The notes below the pieces were generated by a model. That model was not told where the DNA came from. It saw nothing but the letters and a program-made list of their open reading frames with translations, and did no database searches. From Thiobacillus sp. (GTDB lineage Bacteria; Pseudomonadota; Gammaproteobacteria; Burkholderiales; Thiobacillaceae), in contig NZ_JADMKC010000007.1 in NCBI RefSeq assembly GCF_018780105.1, forward strand, positions 310,001-374,000: a stretch of 64,000 nucleotides of DNA. The letters are read 5' to 3'. This document shows, piece by piece, positions 1 through 7,839 of the stretch (position 1 is the stretch's first letter; each line of letters starts with the position of its first letter). A program made the position numbers and the translations under genes.

Positions 1-579
1 TTCGAAGTCCGCCTCGCTCTGCGCGAAATTGAGGTTTTCGCTGTTGACGATGAGCAGCGGGGTGGCGTCGTAGCGATGGAAGAATTCGCTGTAGGTTTCG
101 GCCAGCCGGCGCAGGTAATCGGCCGACATGCCGCGCTCGAACTCCACGCCGCGTTGCTTGACGCGTGCCTGCAGGCTGTCGATCGGTGCCTGCAGATAGA
201 TCACCAGATCCGGCGTCGGCGCCTGCGGGGCAAGGTCGGCATAGACCTTCTGGTACAGCTCGAATTCGTCGTCGTCGAGGTTGAGGCGGGCGAACAGCAT
301 GTCCTTGTCGATCAGGAAATCCGATACCGTGCCGCCGCGAAACAGGTCAGCCTGCGCCAGGTCGCGCAGCTGGCGCGAGCGTTCGAACAGGAAATGCAGC
401 TGCGCCGGCAGGGCGTAGCGTCGGGGTTCCTGATAGAAGCGCGGCAGGAAGGGATTGTCGGTCGCGTTTTCCAGCAGCGTGTCGGCGTTCAGGCGTTCGG
501 CCAGCTTGTGCACCAGGCTGGTTTTGCCGACGCCGATCGGACCTTCGACCACGATGTATTTGAAGCGGGAGAGGCTCAT
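1..579 (-). CDS. Deoxynucleoside kinase (deoxyadenosine/deoxyguanosine kinase family), 3' end cut by window edge
   Basis: Phosphorylates purine deoxynucleosides for salvage (family knowledge). The 193 visible residues start MSLSRFKYIVVEGPIGVGKTS, placing a P-loop at about residues 13-20. Next comes the FLFERSRQLRDLAQADLF region and a GGTVSDFLIDKD segment typical of the dNK family. The ATG at 579 overlaps the folK stop as ATGA, so the two genes are translationally coupled in a pcnB-folK-dNK operon. The C-terminus lies outside the window, so substrate specificity cannot be judged. Confidence 0.85.
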   Translation of the reverse strand, partial: MSLSRFKYIVVEGPIGVGKTSLVHKLAERLNADTLLENATDNPFLPRFYQEPRRYALPAQLHFLFERSRQLRDLAQADLFRGGTVSDFLIDKDMLFARLNLDDDEFELYQKVYADLAPQAPTPDLVIYLQAPIDSLQARVKQRGVEFERGMSADYLRRLAETYSEFFHRYDATPLLIVNSENLNFAQSEADFE

Positions 580-1082
580 GCGTTGACGGCAGCGGCAGGC
601 GGAATGAGGGGGCTCACGTGCTGGTCGCCGCAGCGGGCGACCCAGTCGGCGGCGCGTCCGCGACCGGGGATCACGGCATCGGGCGCAATTTCCAGCAGCG
701 GAAACAGCACGAAGCCGCGCTCGCTCATGCGCGGATGCGGCAAAGTCAGGCCGTCTTCGTGGAAATGCGCGGCGCCGTACAGCAGCAGGTCGAGATCGAG
801 CGTGCGCGGCGCGTTGCGGAAGCTGCGCTCGCGGCCGTGGCGGTGTTCGATGTCGAGCAGCGCGGCGAGCAGGGCGCGCGGCGCGAGGGCGGTTTCGATC
901 TGCGCGACGGCATTGACGAAGTCGGGCTGGTCGACATAGCCGACCGGCGCCGACGCATACAGGCTGGAACGGGCAAGCAGGCGGGTGGCGGGCAGGCGAT
1001 CGAGTTCGGCCAGCGCATATTCCACCTGCGCCGCCGGATCGTTGAGGTTGGCGCCCAGCCCGACGGTGGCGACGACTTTCAT
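576..1082 (-). CDS. folK: 2-amino-4-hydroxy-6-hydroxymethyldihydropteridine pyrophosphokinase (HPPK)
   Basis: Transfers pyrophosphate from ATP to hydroxymethyldihydropterin in folate synthesis, in the cytoplasm. The 168-residue product starts MKVVATVGLGANLND and carries the HPPK signature RTLDLDLLLYG, followed by LPHPRMSERGFVLFPLLEI. The open frame extends another 44 codons upstream, but those residues are arginine-rich shadow sequence inside pcnB. The ATG at 1082 forms an ATGA overlap with the pcnB stop, which fixes the start. The length is normal for the family. Confidence 0.95.
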   Translation of the reverse strand: MKVVATVGLGANLNDPAAQVEYALAELDRLPATRLLARSSLYASAPVGYVDQPDFVNAVAQIETALAPRALLAALLDIEHRHGRERSFRNAPRTLDLDLLLYGAAHFHEDGLTLPHPRMSERGFVLFPLLEIAPDAVIPGRGRAADWVARCGDQHVSPLIPPAAAVNA

Positions 1083-2437
1083 TCCGGCGAAGTCTCGCTG
1101 GCGGCCTCGCCCGGGCTCTTGCGCTTGCGGCGGCGGCGCGGCTTGGGCGCGTTGTCGGCGATCAGCATGCGTTCGCGTTCGGCGTCGCCGACATCCTGAA
1201 AGCGCGTCCACCACTCGCCGAGCTCGGTGGCGACTTCGCCCGATTCGGCGCGCAGCAGCAGGAAGTCGTAGGCGGCGCGAAAGCGCGGGTGTTCCAGCAG
1301 GCGATACGGGCGTTGTCCGCCGCGCTGCTCGAAGCGTGGCTGCAGCGCCCAGACCTCTTTCATCATGCCGTCGTAGCGGCGCGGGATGGCGAGCTGGCCG
1401 CGTTGCGCGTCAAGCACCTCATCCATCGCAAAAAACAGCGCGGGCTGGGATTTTTCGCTGGCCGCTTCGAGCGCTTTCCAGCGCTGCAGCACCTGCGGCC
1501 ATAGCAGTGCGCCGAACAGGTAGGCGGGCGAGGCCGGCTTGTCCTGCAGGATGCGCAAGTCGGTGGCTTTCAGCGCCGCGGTGATGAAGCGTTCGCCGGT
1601 CGGGTCGTCGAGGATGGTGTCGAGCAGCGGCAACATGCCGTGATGCAGGCCTTCGGCGCGCAGCTGGTGGACGCCGCGCAGGGCGTGGCCGGACAAAAGC
1701 AGCTTGAGCGCTTCGTCGAAGATGCGTGCGCGTGGAATGTTGGACAGCAGCGGTGCCAGCGTGGCGACCGGCTTGCGGGTGTCCGGGTCGATGTGGAAGT
1801 CGAGCTTGGCGGCAAAGCGCGCGGCGCGCAGCATGCGCACCGGGTCTTCGCGGAAGCGCGTTTCGGGGTCGCCGATCATGCGGATCACGCGCTTTTTGCA
1901 GTCGGCGACACCGCCGAAATAATCGTGCACTTCGTCGCGCGCGGGATCGTAGTACAGCGCGTTGATGGTGAAGTCGCGGCGCGCTGCATCGTCCGCCATG
2001 TTGCCGAACACGTTGTCGGTCAGCAGGCGGCCGTGCTCGTCGGTCGGCCGTTGTTCGTCGTCGTCTTCGGCTTCCTTCTGGCCGTTGGAACGGAAGGTGG
2101 TGACCTCGATGGTTTCGCGGCCGCACATCACATGCACGATCTGGAAGCGGCGGCCAATGATGCGCGAACGGCGGAACAGCTTGCGGATCTGTTCCGGCTT
2201 GGCATCGGTCGCCACGTCGAAGTCCTTGGGGGTAAAGCCCAGTAGCAGGTCGCGCACCGCGCCGCCCACCACATAGCCCTTGAATCCCGCCTGCGCCAGG
2301 GTTTCGCAGGTCTTGAGCGCGCACTCGTCGAGCTGGTTGCGGCGGATGCCATGTTTGGCCTGCGGCAGGATCTGCGCGCTGGACCCGGCGGCGCGCGGCT
2401 TGCGGCCCAAAACTTTGTTGATGAAGCGACGAATCAT
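1079..2437 (-). CDS. pcnB: Poly(A) polymerase I
   Basis: Adds 3' poly(A) tails that promote RNA decay. The 452-residue product starts MIRRFINKVLGRKPRA. It has the class II nucleotidyltransferase signature GGAVRDLLLG followed by DFDVATDA, then RRDFTINALYYD and the RNA-binding RFREDPVRMLRAARFAAKL region. The C-terminus is basic (PKPRRRRKRKSPGE), which favours PcnB over CCA-adding enzymes. The start at 2437 is chosen because the 32 codons before it are not conserved-looking. It is the first gene of pcnB-folK-dNK with ATGA overlaps. Confidence 0.93.
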   Translation of the reverse strand: MIRRFINKVLGRKPRAAGSSAQILPQAKHGIRRNQLDECALKTCETLAQAGFKGYVVGGAVRDLLLGFTPKDFDVATDAKPEQIRKLFRRSRIIGRRFQIVHVMCGRETIEVTTFRSNGQKEAEDDDEQRPTDEHGRLLTDNVFGNMADDAARRDFTINALYYDPARDEVHDYFGGVADCKKRVIRMIGDPETRFREDPVRMLRAARFAAKLDFHIDPDTRKPVATLAPLLSNIPRARIFDEALKLLLSGHALRGVHQLRAEGLHHGMLPLLDTILDDPTGERFITAALKATDLRILQDKPASPAYLFGALLWPQVLQRWKALEAASEKSQPALFFAMDEVLDAQRGQLAIPRRYDGMMKEVWALQPRFEQRGGQRPYRLLEHPRFRAAYDFLLLRAESGEVATELGEWWTRFQDVGDAERERMLIADNAPKPRRRRKRKSPGEAASETSPE

Positions 2438-2492
2438 TGAGTGGCGGAGCGGAAGGTGGAAAAAACCGAAGGCGCGATTATACAGGCTGGCA

Positions 2493-3227
2493 TCAGGCCT
2501 GCCGCCGCCACAGCGCTGCGGTGCCTGCACCATACAGTGCCTCTAGTGCGTCCGGTGTGAGCAGCTCGGCGGTGCTACCCAGCCGCCAGCGGCCGTCGCC
2601 GTACAGAAACAGCAGGCGGTCGCACTGGCAGGCCGCCCAGTTGGGGTCGTGCAGTGTCAATGCCACGCTGCGTCCGGCGGCGGCCTCGCTGCGCGCCCAG
2701 GCCAGCAGCCGCGCCTGGTGCGCCGGGTCGAGATGCGTCAGCGGTTCGTCCAGCAGCGCGATCTGCGGCAACTGCACCGCCAGCTGCGCCAGCCGTGCGC
2801 GCTGGCGTTCGCCGCCGGACAGCGTATCGAGCGGGCGTAGGGCCAGTTCGTCCAGTTCCCACGCCGCCAGCGGCGTCACCAGCTGCGCCGGCGCATCGCC
2901 AAACGGATGGCGGCCCAGCGCGACAAACTCGGCGACGCTGCCGAAAAATCCGCCCGTGTCGCCTTGCGGCAGCAGCCCGATATGCTGTGCGCGGGCCAGT
3001 GGCGGCAGCGCAGCGAGCGGCTGGCCGTCGAGCGTGACCTCGCCTCGAGCAGGCAGGGCTAGGCCCGCCAGCACGGTGAGAAGAGTCGATTTGCCCGCAC
3101 CGTTGGCGCCGAGGATGCCGAGTACCTCGCCCGGTTCGAGGCTGAGGTCGAGCGCGTCGATGAGCGTGCGTTGGGCGCTTTGCAGGGTGAGCCGGTGGGC
3201 GCTCAGGCGGGATGAAGTGGGTGGCAT
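2493..3227 (-). CDS. ABC transporter ATP-binding protein (cobalamin/Fe3+-siderophore type)
   Basis: A 244-residue ATPase with Walker A GANGAGKST (about residues 40-48), the signature [13 protein letters not shown], Walker B ALLDEPLTHLD and a switch histidine in LTLHDPNWAA. The order and the LTHLD box resemble BtuD/FepC/HmuV-type ATPases that energise a FecCD-type permease. The only such permease in the window is at 7840-8688, about 4.6 kb away and separated by ggt and two PEP-CTERM genes, so the pairing is inferred. No substrate-binding protein gene is seen. The substrate is not determined. Confidence 0.85.
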   Translation of the reverse strand: MPPTSSRLSAHRLTLQSAQRTLIDALDLSLEPGEVLGILGANGAGKSTLLTVLAGLALPARGEVTLDGQPLAALPPLARAQHIGLLPQGDTGGFFGSVAEFVALGRHPFGDAPAQLVTPLAAWELDELALRPLDTLSGGERQRARLAQLAVQLPQIALLDEPLTHLDPAHQARLLAWARSEAAAGRSVALTLHDPNWAACQCDRLLFLYGDGRWRLGSTAELLTPDALEALYGAGTAALWRRQA

Positions 3228-3385
3228 GGATCACAGGTAAGAAGGCGCGCGCCTAGCATAGCAGCCCGCTGCGGTTGATGCGCGCAGGGGCGGGTGGCAC
3301 ACTGCCCCTGCGCCGTCCAGCTGGAAAGCCCGGCGCCGCCCCCGGTCGCGCAGCCCGGTTTTTCTGTCCACGATCGCCTTCGCTG

Positions 3386-5167
3386 ATGCCTTTGCTTCAA
3401 TACGTATACGTCCTGGTTCTGTGTTTGCTGAGTACGGCGGCGCTGGCGGCTTCGCCTGCCGGCGTCGTGGCGGTGTCGCATCCGGCTGCTGCCGCAGCCG
3501 GTGCTCGCATGCTGGCCGAGGGCGGCAACGCCATCGACGCCGCCGCCGCGGTGCAGTTCGCGCTCAACGTAGTCGAGCCGCAATCGTCCGGCATCGGCGG
3601 CGGGGGATTCATGATGGTGTATCTGGCGAAAACCGGCGAAACCGTCATCGTCGATTCGCGCGAACGCGCCCCGGCCCAGGCAAGCGCCGACATGTTCGCG
3701 CCCGACGGCTTGCCGATACCGTTTGCCCTGGCCTCGACCAGCGGCCTTGCGGTCGGCGTGCCGGGTACGCTGCGGGGGGTTGATCTGGCGCTGCGCCGCT
3801 GGGGCACGAAAAAGCTTTCCTCCACGCTGGCACCGGCGATCGAACTGGCCGAGCATGGGTTCCGGGTCAACCGCTTTCTTGCCGAGGATATTCGTCTGGA
3901 CAGCGGCCGCACGCAGCTGCAGCCTGAAACGGCCGCAATTTTCCGGCCTGGTGGCGTGCCGCTGGCCGAAGGTGACTGGCTGGTGCAAACTGATCTCGCC
4001 AAAACGTTCAAGCAGATTGCGGCCAAGGGGCCTGACGCTTTCTATCAAGGCGCGCTGGCGCGAGCCATCGTGCAGGCGCAGCAGCGCGCGCGCAGCGAAC
4101 TGGGGGCGGCCGGCCGCGGCAGGATGTCGCTCGCCGACCTGGCCCATTACCAGCCAGCGCTGCGCGCGCCCCTGATCGGCCACTATCGTGGCTGGACGCT
4201 CGCCGGCATGCCGCCCCCTTCATCCGGCGGTCTCACCGTCATGCAGATGCTGGGCATGCTGGAGCCTTATCCCCTGGGCGATAGCGCGCAGGGCTACGGA
4301 TTCGGTAGTCCCCAAACCCTGCATCTCATGATCGAGGCGATGCGTCTGGCGTTTGCCGACCGCGCCGTCTGGATAGGCGATGACGACACCGTGCCGGTGC
4401 CGCGCCTGGGTTTGCTGCACCGTGAGTACCTCGCCACCCGCGCCGCCCTGATCCAGCCCGGCCAGCGTATGAACACGGCGCTGGCTGGCGACCCTACGCC
4501 CTGGGACAAGACCGCGATACCGGAGAAGCCAGCGCGGCTGCCGGCAGAAAGCCCCCATACCACGCACTTTTCGATCATCGATCGCTGGGGCAACGTGGTC
4601 AGCTACACCAGCACCATCGAAGCCACTTGGGGATCGGGCATCACCGTGCCGGGCTACGGATTTCTGCTCAACAATGAACTGACGGATTTCAACTTTCTGC
4701 CCGTTACAGACAGCGCAGCCGATGGCGCAAACGACGTCGCGCCCGGTAAACGGCCGCGTTCCAGCATGGCACCCATGATGCTGTTCAAGGACGGTCGCTT
4801 CGTTGCAGCGTATGGCTCGCCCGGCGGCGCCACCATCATCAACAGCGTGCTCAACGTCACGCTCAACCTGATCGACCACGGCATGACGATGCAGCAGGCC
4901 ATCGCTGCGCCGCGCCTGTCGGTTACCCATGCGGCGGGCAAGGTGAGTTGCGAAGGTGGGCAGGATTTCATGCGGCCCGGCTTGGGTATCGCCGCTCAGG
5001 ATACCTTGCGGCAGTTGGGCCACGTGGGCTTGGGCGATGCCGGTACGCAGGGCTGTCTGGGCAGCATCGGGTCGGTGCAGGCCGTGACCATCGAGCCGGC
5101 AAGCGGCGCAGCGCATGGGGCGGCTGACCCGCGCCGCGAAGGGACGGTGATCCGGGTCGGGCCTTGA
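3386..5167 (+). CDS. ggt: Gamma-glutamyltransferase
   Basis: Cleaves gamma-glutamyl bonds of glutathione in the periplasm. The chosen start (ATG 3386, MPLLQYVYVLVLCLL) gives 593 residues with a Sec signal peptide ending near AALAA. The frame upstream of it is unlikely protein. Family features are IDAAAAVQFALNVVEP and GIGGGGFMMVY near the N-terminus, ESPHTTHFSIID containing the autocleavage threonine that becomes the small-subunit nucleophile, and GSPGGATIINSVLN. It stands alone on the plus strand, divergent from the ABC ATPase. The 158 bp between them show no recognised regulatory element. Confidence 0.94.
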   Translation: MPLLQYVYVLVLCLLSTAALAASPAGVVAVSHPAAAAAGARMLAEGGNAIDAAAAVQFALNVVEPQSSGIGGGGFMMVYLAKTGETVIVDSRERAPAQASADMFAPDGLPIPFALASTSGLAVGVPGTLRGVDLALRRWGTKKLSSTLAPAIELAEHGFRVNRFLAEDIRLDSGRTQLQPETAAIFRPGGVPLAEGDWLVQTDLAKTFKQIAAKGPDAFYQGALARAIVQAQQRARSELGAAGRGRMSLADLAHYQPALRAPLIGHYRGWTLAGMPPPSSGGLTVMQMLGMLEPYPLGDSAQGYGFGSPQTLHLMIEAMRLAFADRAVWIGDDDTVPVPRLGLLHREYLATRAALIQPGQRMNTALAGDPTPWDKTAIPEKPARLPAESPHTTHFSIIDRWGNVVSYTSTIEATWGSGITVPGYGFLLNNELTDFNFLPVTDSAADGANDVAPGKRPRSSMAPMMLFKDGRFVAAYGSPGGATIINSVLNVTLNLIDHGMTMQQAIAAPRLSVTHAAGKVSCEGGQDFMRPGLGIAAQDTLRQLGHVGLGDAGTQGCLGSIGSVQAVTIEPASGAAHGAADPRREGTVIRVGP

Positions 5168-5232
5168 GCAGCTTGCCCGTTCCATTTCGCTCGGGCCGGG
5201 GTGCTTAACCATTCAACCAGAAAGGGAGTTGT

Positions 5233-5249
5233 TGTCGGATTTCCTTACA
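5233..5249 (+). promoter_or_regulatory. Putative activator box (TGTCGG-N8-ACA) upstream of the first PEP-CTERM gene
   Basis: The 17-bp sequence TGTCGGATTTCCTTACA lies 109 bp upstream of the sigma-54 -24 GG. The same box recurs at 6507-6523 and 36332-36348 at matching distance, and in a looser form at 36187-36203. The position fits an enhancer-binding protein such as PrsR of the PEP-CTERM system. The regulator identity is inferred. Confidence 0.6.
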
Positions 5250-5357
5250 CATTGATTGCGCCAGTTTGATGTCGGGCTGGTTAAATAAAATTGAATCAGT
5301 CGCATCTTTATGATTAATTGGGTTAATTTGATTGGGTTTGTCTGGGCTAGCCAACCC

Positions 5358-5371
5358 GGCATCGATGTTGC
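5358..5371 (+). promoter_or_regulatory. Sigma-54 promoter (-24 GG / -12 GC)
   Basis: CCCGGCATCGATGTTGCTTG contains GG at 5358-5359 and GC at 5370-5371, exactly 10 bases apart, with the TTGC -12 box. Transcription should begin near 5383, giving a leader of about 210 nt before the PEP-CTERM gene at 5597. The same arrangement precedes the other two PEP-CTERM genes. Confidence 0.7.
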
Positions 5372-5425
5372 TTGATTTTCGGCGAGGATTTTTGTACATA
5401 AAAAAAGCAAGCAATTAAGTGCAAA

Positions 5426-5592
5426 TCACTCTTGGCCATCAAGAGCCAGTCGCTTCACCAGCTCCCAGCCTGGCCGAGGCCGCAACAAAACAGAACGTGC
5501 CGCGCGTGAACCGAAAGAGCATCCCGTTGAAGGGCTTTTTCGCCGTCAGCGTGTGCGCAGCAGTCTGGTTGTGGCTGGAAATATAAGAGGAG
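5426..5592 (+). promoter_or_regulatory. Conserved 5' leader of PEP-CTERM gene, copy 1
   Basis: This leader aligns with 6696-6870 in front of the second PEP-CTERM gene although the two proteins differ. Shared blocks are GGCCATCAAGAGCCA (5434-5448) and a 24-base identical stretch at 5501-5524. The 3' part can fold as CGAAA/AGC/CC paired with GG/GCT/TTTCG around a GTTGA loop. In copy 2 the inner pairs are CCA/TGG instead. An AAGAGGAG ribosome-binding site ends the leader. The role is unknown; an RNA regulatory element is one reading and recent duplication is another. Confidence 0.5.
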
Positions 5593-5596
5593 ATTG

Positions 5597-6421
5597 ATGA
5601 TGGCGCCTGTTCTAAATCACACTGTTCTAAATTACAAACGAAGCGCTGTGCCCAAGCTGGCCGCGCTCACCCTGCTGCTAGGTTTGTCGGCAGCAAATAG
5701 TGCCCAGGCGGTTACGTTGTTCAGCGAAAACTTCGAGGGATATTCAAGCTTCCCCAACTATGATCCATTTCTGGATCCGGTGAATTCGGGTATCGCCAAA
5801 ACATCCGAAGGCGCGAATGAAGCATGGTACGGCGCTCGCTTTGAAACGCCGGATAACGGCTCGATCAACGAAGATCTGGCCATCCAGAAATTTGGCGGTG
5901 GCAGCAACATGACCCATACCGGTCGGGCGGAAGACGATGCGGGCATGCTGTTCAAGATCGACACCACCGGATTAAACAACGTCAATCTGAGCTTCGACTG
6001 GCGCACATTCCTCACGACCACCAGCGACCGTTTCGTCGTGGGTTACCATGTGGGGTCGATCGCGGGTTTCGGGACGTGTACCGGTAATGGCGAGGCGGGC
6101 TGCTTTGCAGATCTGAAAACGAGCTTGCCGTGGTACACCAACCAAAATGACTTGAACCCCACGACAACCGGCAACTGGACGCAACTGCTACGCGCCAGCC
6201 AGAACAACAGCTGGACTAATCAGTCCTACACGCTTGGTAACGACGCCAACAACCAATCCGAAGTCTGGATTGCCTTCTGGATGGACAACGGCGAGGGCGA
6301 TTACGCGAAGTTCGATAACGTATCGGTGAGCGCCGTTCCGGAAGCTGACAGCTATGCCATGCTGCTGGCGGGTCTGGGCCTGGTGGGCTACACCGTGAGC
6401 CGTCGCAAACGTACTTTATAA
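5597..6421 (+). CDS. PEP-CTERM sorting domain-containing protein
   Basis: An exported protein of about 274 residues. It has a signal peptide (LAALTLLLGLSAANSAQA) and a mature part rich in Asn, Gly, Thr and aromatics, including FSENFEGY near the start and FDWRTFLTTTSDRFVVGYH in mid-chain. The C-terminal sorting signal is VPEADSYAMLLAGLGLVGYT followed by SRRKRTL, the target of an exosortase and normally co-occurring with exopolysaccharide synthesis. An ATG lies at 5597 and another at 5600 behind AAGAGGAG; either could be used. Expression is probably from the sigma-54 promoter at 5358. No exosortase is in the window, and the specific function is unknown. Confidence 0.9.
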   Translation: MMAPVLNHTVLNYKRSAVPKLAALTLLLGLSAANSAQAVTLFSENFEGYSSFPNYDPFLDPVNSGIAKTSEGANEAWYGARFETPDNGSINEDLAIQKFGGGSNMTHTGRAEDDAGMLFKIDTTGLNNVNLSFDWRTFLTTTSDRFVVGYHVGSIAGFGTCTGNGEAGCFADLKTSLPWYTNQNDLNPTTTGNWTQLLRASQNNSWTNQSYTLGNDANNQSEVWIAFWMDNGEGDYAKFDNVSVSAVPEADSYAMLLAGLGLVGYTVSRRKRTL

Positions 6422-6439
6422 GCAGTGCGCGGCTTACGA

Positions 6440-6477
6440 CCCCGCTGCACGCAGTCTGCGTGCAGCGGGGTTTTTTT
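6440..6477 (+). terminator. Rho-independent terminator
   Basis: A perfect 14-bp stem (CCCCGCTGCACGCA / TGCGTGCAGCGGGG) with loop GTC is followed by seven T. It ends the first PEP-CTERM transcript. Confidence 0.95.
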
Positions 6478-6506
6478 ATGGGAAGGTCTTGTTAGATGGC
6501 CTTTTT

Positions 6507-6523
6507 TGTCGGATTTTTTTACA
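6507..6523 (+). promoter_or_regulatory. Putative activator box upstream of the second PEP-CTERM gene
   Basis: TGTCGGATTTTTTTACA lies 108 bp before the -24 GG of the sigma-54 promoter at 6631. It is nearly identical to the box at 5233. Confidence 0.6.
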
Positions 6524-6630
6524 CATTGAAGGGATTAATTTTTCTTCCTTAATGAGTATAGATTTTATGTATGTGTAAGTTAATGATGTGATGTGAATTT
6601 TTATGAGGCCATGACTGCTTCGTGTAACCC

Positions 6631-6644
6631 GGCATTGATATTGC
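6631..6644 (+). promoter_or_regulatory. Sigma-54 promoter (-24 GG / -12 GC)
   Basis: CCCGGCATTGATATTGCTTG has GG at 6631-6632 and GC at 6643-6644, separated by 10 bases. It is the counterpart of the promoter at 5358 and precedes the second PEP-CTERM gene by about 230 nt. Confidence 0.7.
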
Positions 6645-6695
6645 TTGTTTCCTGCCGAGTATTTTTTGTACGAGAAATAAATTGAAACGTACAAA

Positions 6696-6870
6696 CCTGC
6701 TCAGGCCATCAAGAGCCACTTGTTTCTCCGGCTGACTAGTCGGTCGAAGCCATAACAGAATCACCCGTATCGCGCGTGAACCGAAAGAGCATCCAGTTGA
6801 TGGGCTTTTCGGCTATCAATTCGTGCGCGGTGGATTTGGTTTTGCTTAGAGCATAAGAGACAAGAGGAGC
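6696..6870 (+). promoter_or_regulatory. Conserved 5' leader of PEP-CTERM gene, copy 2
   Basis: Counterpart of 5426-5592. GGCCATCAAGAGCCA lies at 6704-6718 and the 24-base identical block at 6771-6794. CCGAAAGAGCATCCA, loop GTTGA and TGGGCTTTTCGG can form a long hairpin at about 6781-6812. Relative to copy 1 the inner base pairs change while pairing is kept. Confidence 0.5.
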
Positions 6871-6875
6871 AGGTC

Positions 6876-7739
6876 ATGTTGGTCAAAAAGTTAATCGCGA
6901 GTGTCCCCAGCCAACTGCTGGCGCTGACAGTGGCGATCGCGGGTGCCAGTGGTAGCGCGCACGCCGGATACGCCGTTTCCGCCAATACCATCTCGAATTT
7001 CGACGTTGATTTCGTCAATTTGAGTGGCACGTTCAGCGGGTTCACCTTTACCACTGACGTCGCGGCGCATGGACTGTCGGACGAAGCGAATTACGGTGCA
7101 ACAGATGCGGCGGGCGCCTGTGTCGGTGCGGCTTGCAGTAGCTACAACAATTCATTTATGTCGCATGGCACGTCAGGCGACTATGCCTATGGCGATGCAC
7201 AGATCGGCAATTCCAATGTTGTGGGTGGGTTGGGGTCGGCATCGAGCATTGGCGAAGTCTCCTCTGTTACTGCAGAAGGCTACGCCGCAGGCGCCAATAC
7301 CATGAACGCTTCGTTCAGCCTGCTGGCGGGTGGCAGCGTGTCATTTTCATTCAATGCCGCACCTTATCTCAGCATCGCCGCCGGAAGCGGCCCGGCAGCA
7401 ACGGCTTTCGGCACGATGAATATCACCATTCGCAAAAATGGCAGTGAGGTTTTCAGTTGGACGCCAAACGGCGCAGTTGGAACCGGCATTAATAACGGTA
7501 CCGAATCGTTCGATGCCTTCAACCTGAATACCGGCGTTGATCAGGGTTTGACCTACAACCCTGGAACTGGCCTGTTCCAGGCGACGACCAATGTGCTGGG
7601 AGCTGGGAACTACAGCATCACCATCAACATGACCAACCAGGCTTCTGCCGTGCCGGAAACCGACACTTATGCCATGATGCTGGCGGGTTTGGGACTGGTG
7701 GGCTACACCGCGAGCCGCCGCAAGCGCACGATTAGTTAA
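6876..7739 (+). CDS. PEP-CTERM sorting domain-containing protein
   Basis: A 287-residue exported protein. The signal peptide is LLALTVAIAGASGSAHA (cleavage near residue 31). The mature part is low-complexity and rich in Ala, Ser, Gly and Asn, and is expected to be beta-rich. The C-terminal signal is VPETDTYAMMLAGLGLVGYT plus SRRKRTIS, nearly the same as in the gene at 5597, although the rest of the two proteins is unrelated by eye. An AGAGGAG ribosome-binding site precedes ATG 6876. Control is from the sigma-54 promoter at 6631 and termination at 7757. The function is unknown. Confidence 0.9.
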   Translation: MLVKKLIASVPSQLLALTVAIAGASGSAHAGYAVSANTISNFDVDFVNLSGTFSGFTFTTDVAAHGLSDEANYGATDAAGACVGAACSSYNNSFMSHGTSGDYAYGDAQIGNSNVVGGLGSASSIGEVSSVTAEGYAAGANTMNASFSLLAGGSVSFSFNAAPYLSIAAGSGPAATAFGTMNITIRKNGSEVFSWTPNGAVGTGINNGTESFDAFNLNTGVDQGLTYNPGTGLFQATTNVLGAGNYSITINMTNQASAVPETDTYAMMLAGLGLVGYTASRRKRTIS

Positions 7740-7756
7740 ACGTTCAAGTTTTATTG

Positions 7757-7795
7757 TCCCTCCGCTCGCCGACAGGTGAGCGGAGGGATTTTTTT
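7757..7795 (+). terminator. Rho-independent terminator
   Basis: TCCCTCCGCTC pairs with GAGCGGAGGGA across a short loop and is followed by seven T, just after the second PEP-CTERM gene. It could also limit read-through into the opposing permease gene. Confidence 0.93.
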
Positions 7796-7839
7796 ATGGG
7801 CGCCTGCTGGCTACGCGGGGCTTCAAGCGTCAGATTGCT

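Noticed and set aside
3228-3385. Cobalamin riboswitch near the ABC ATPase
   Set aside because: No B12-box-like sequence was recognised on either strand.
5426-5592. GEMM c-di-GMP riboswitch in the PEP-CTERM leader
   Set aside because: The conserved core sequences of GEMM-I are absent.
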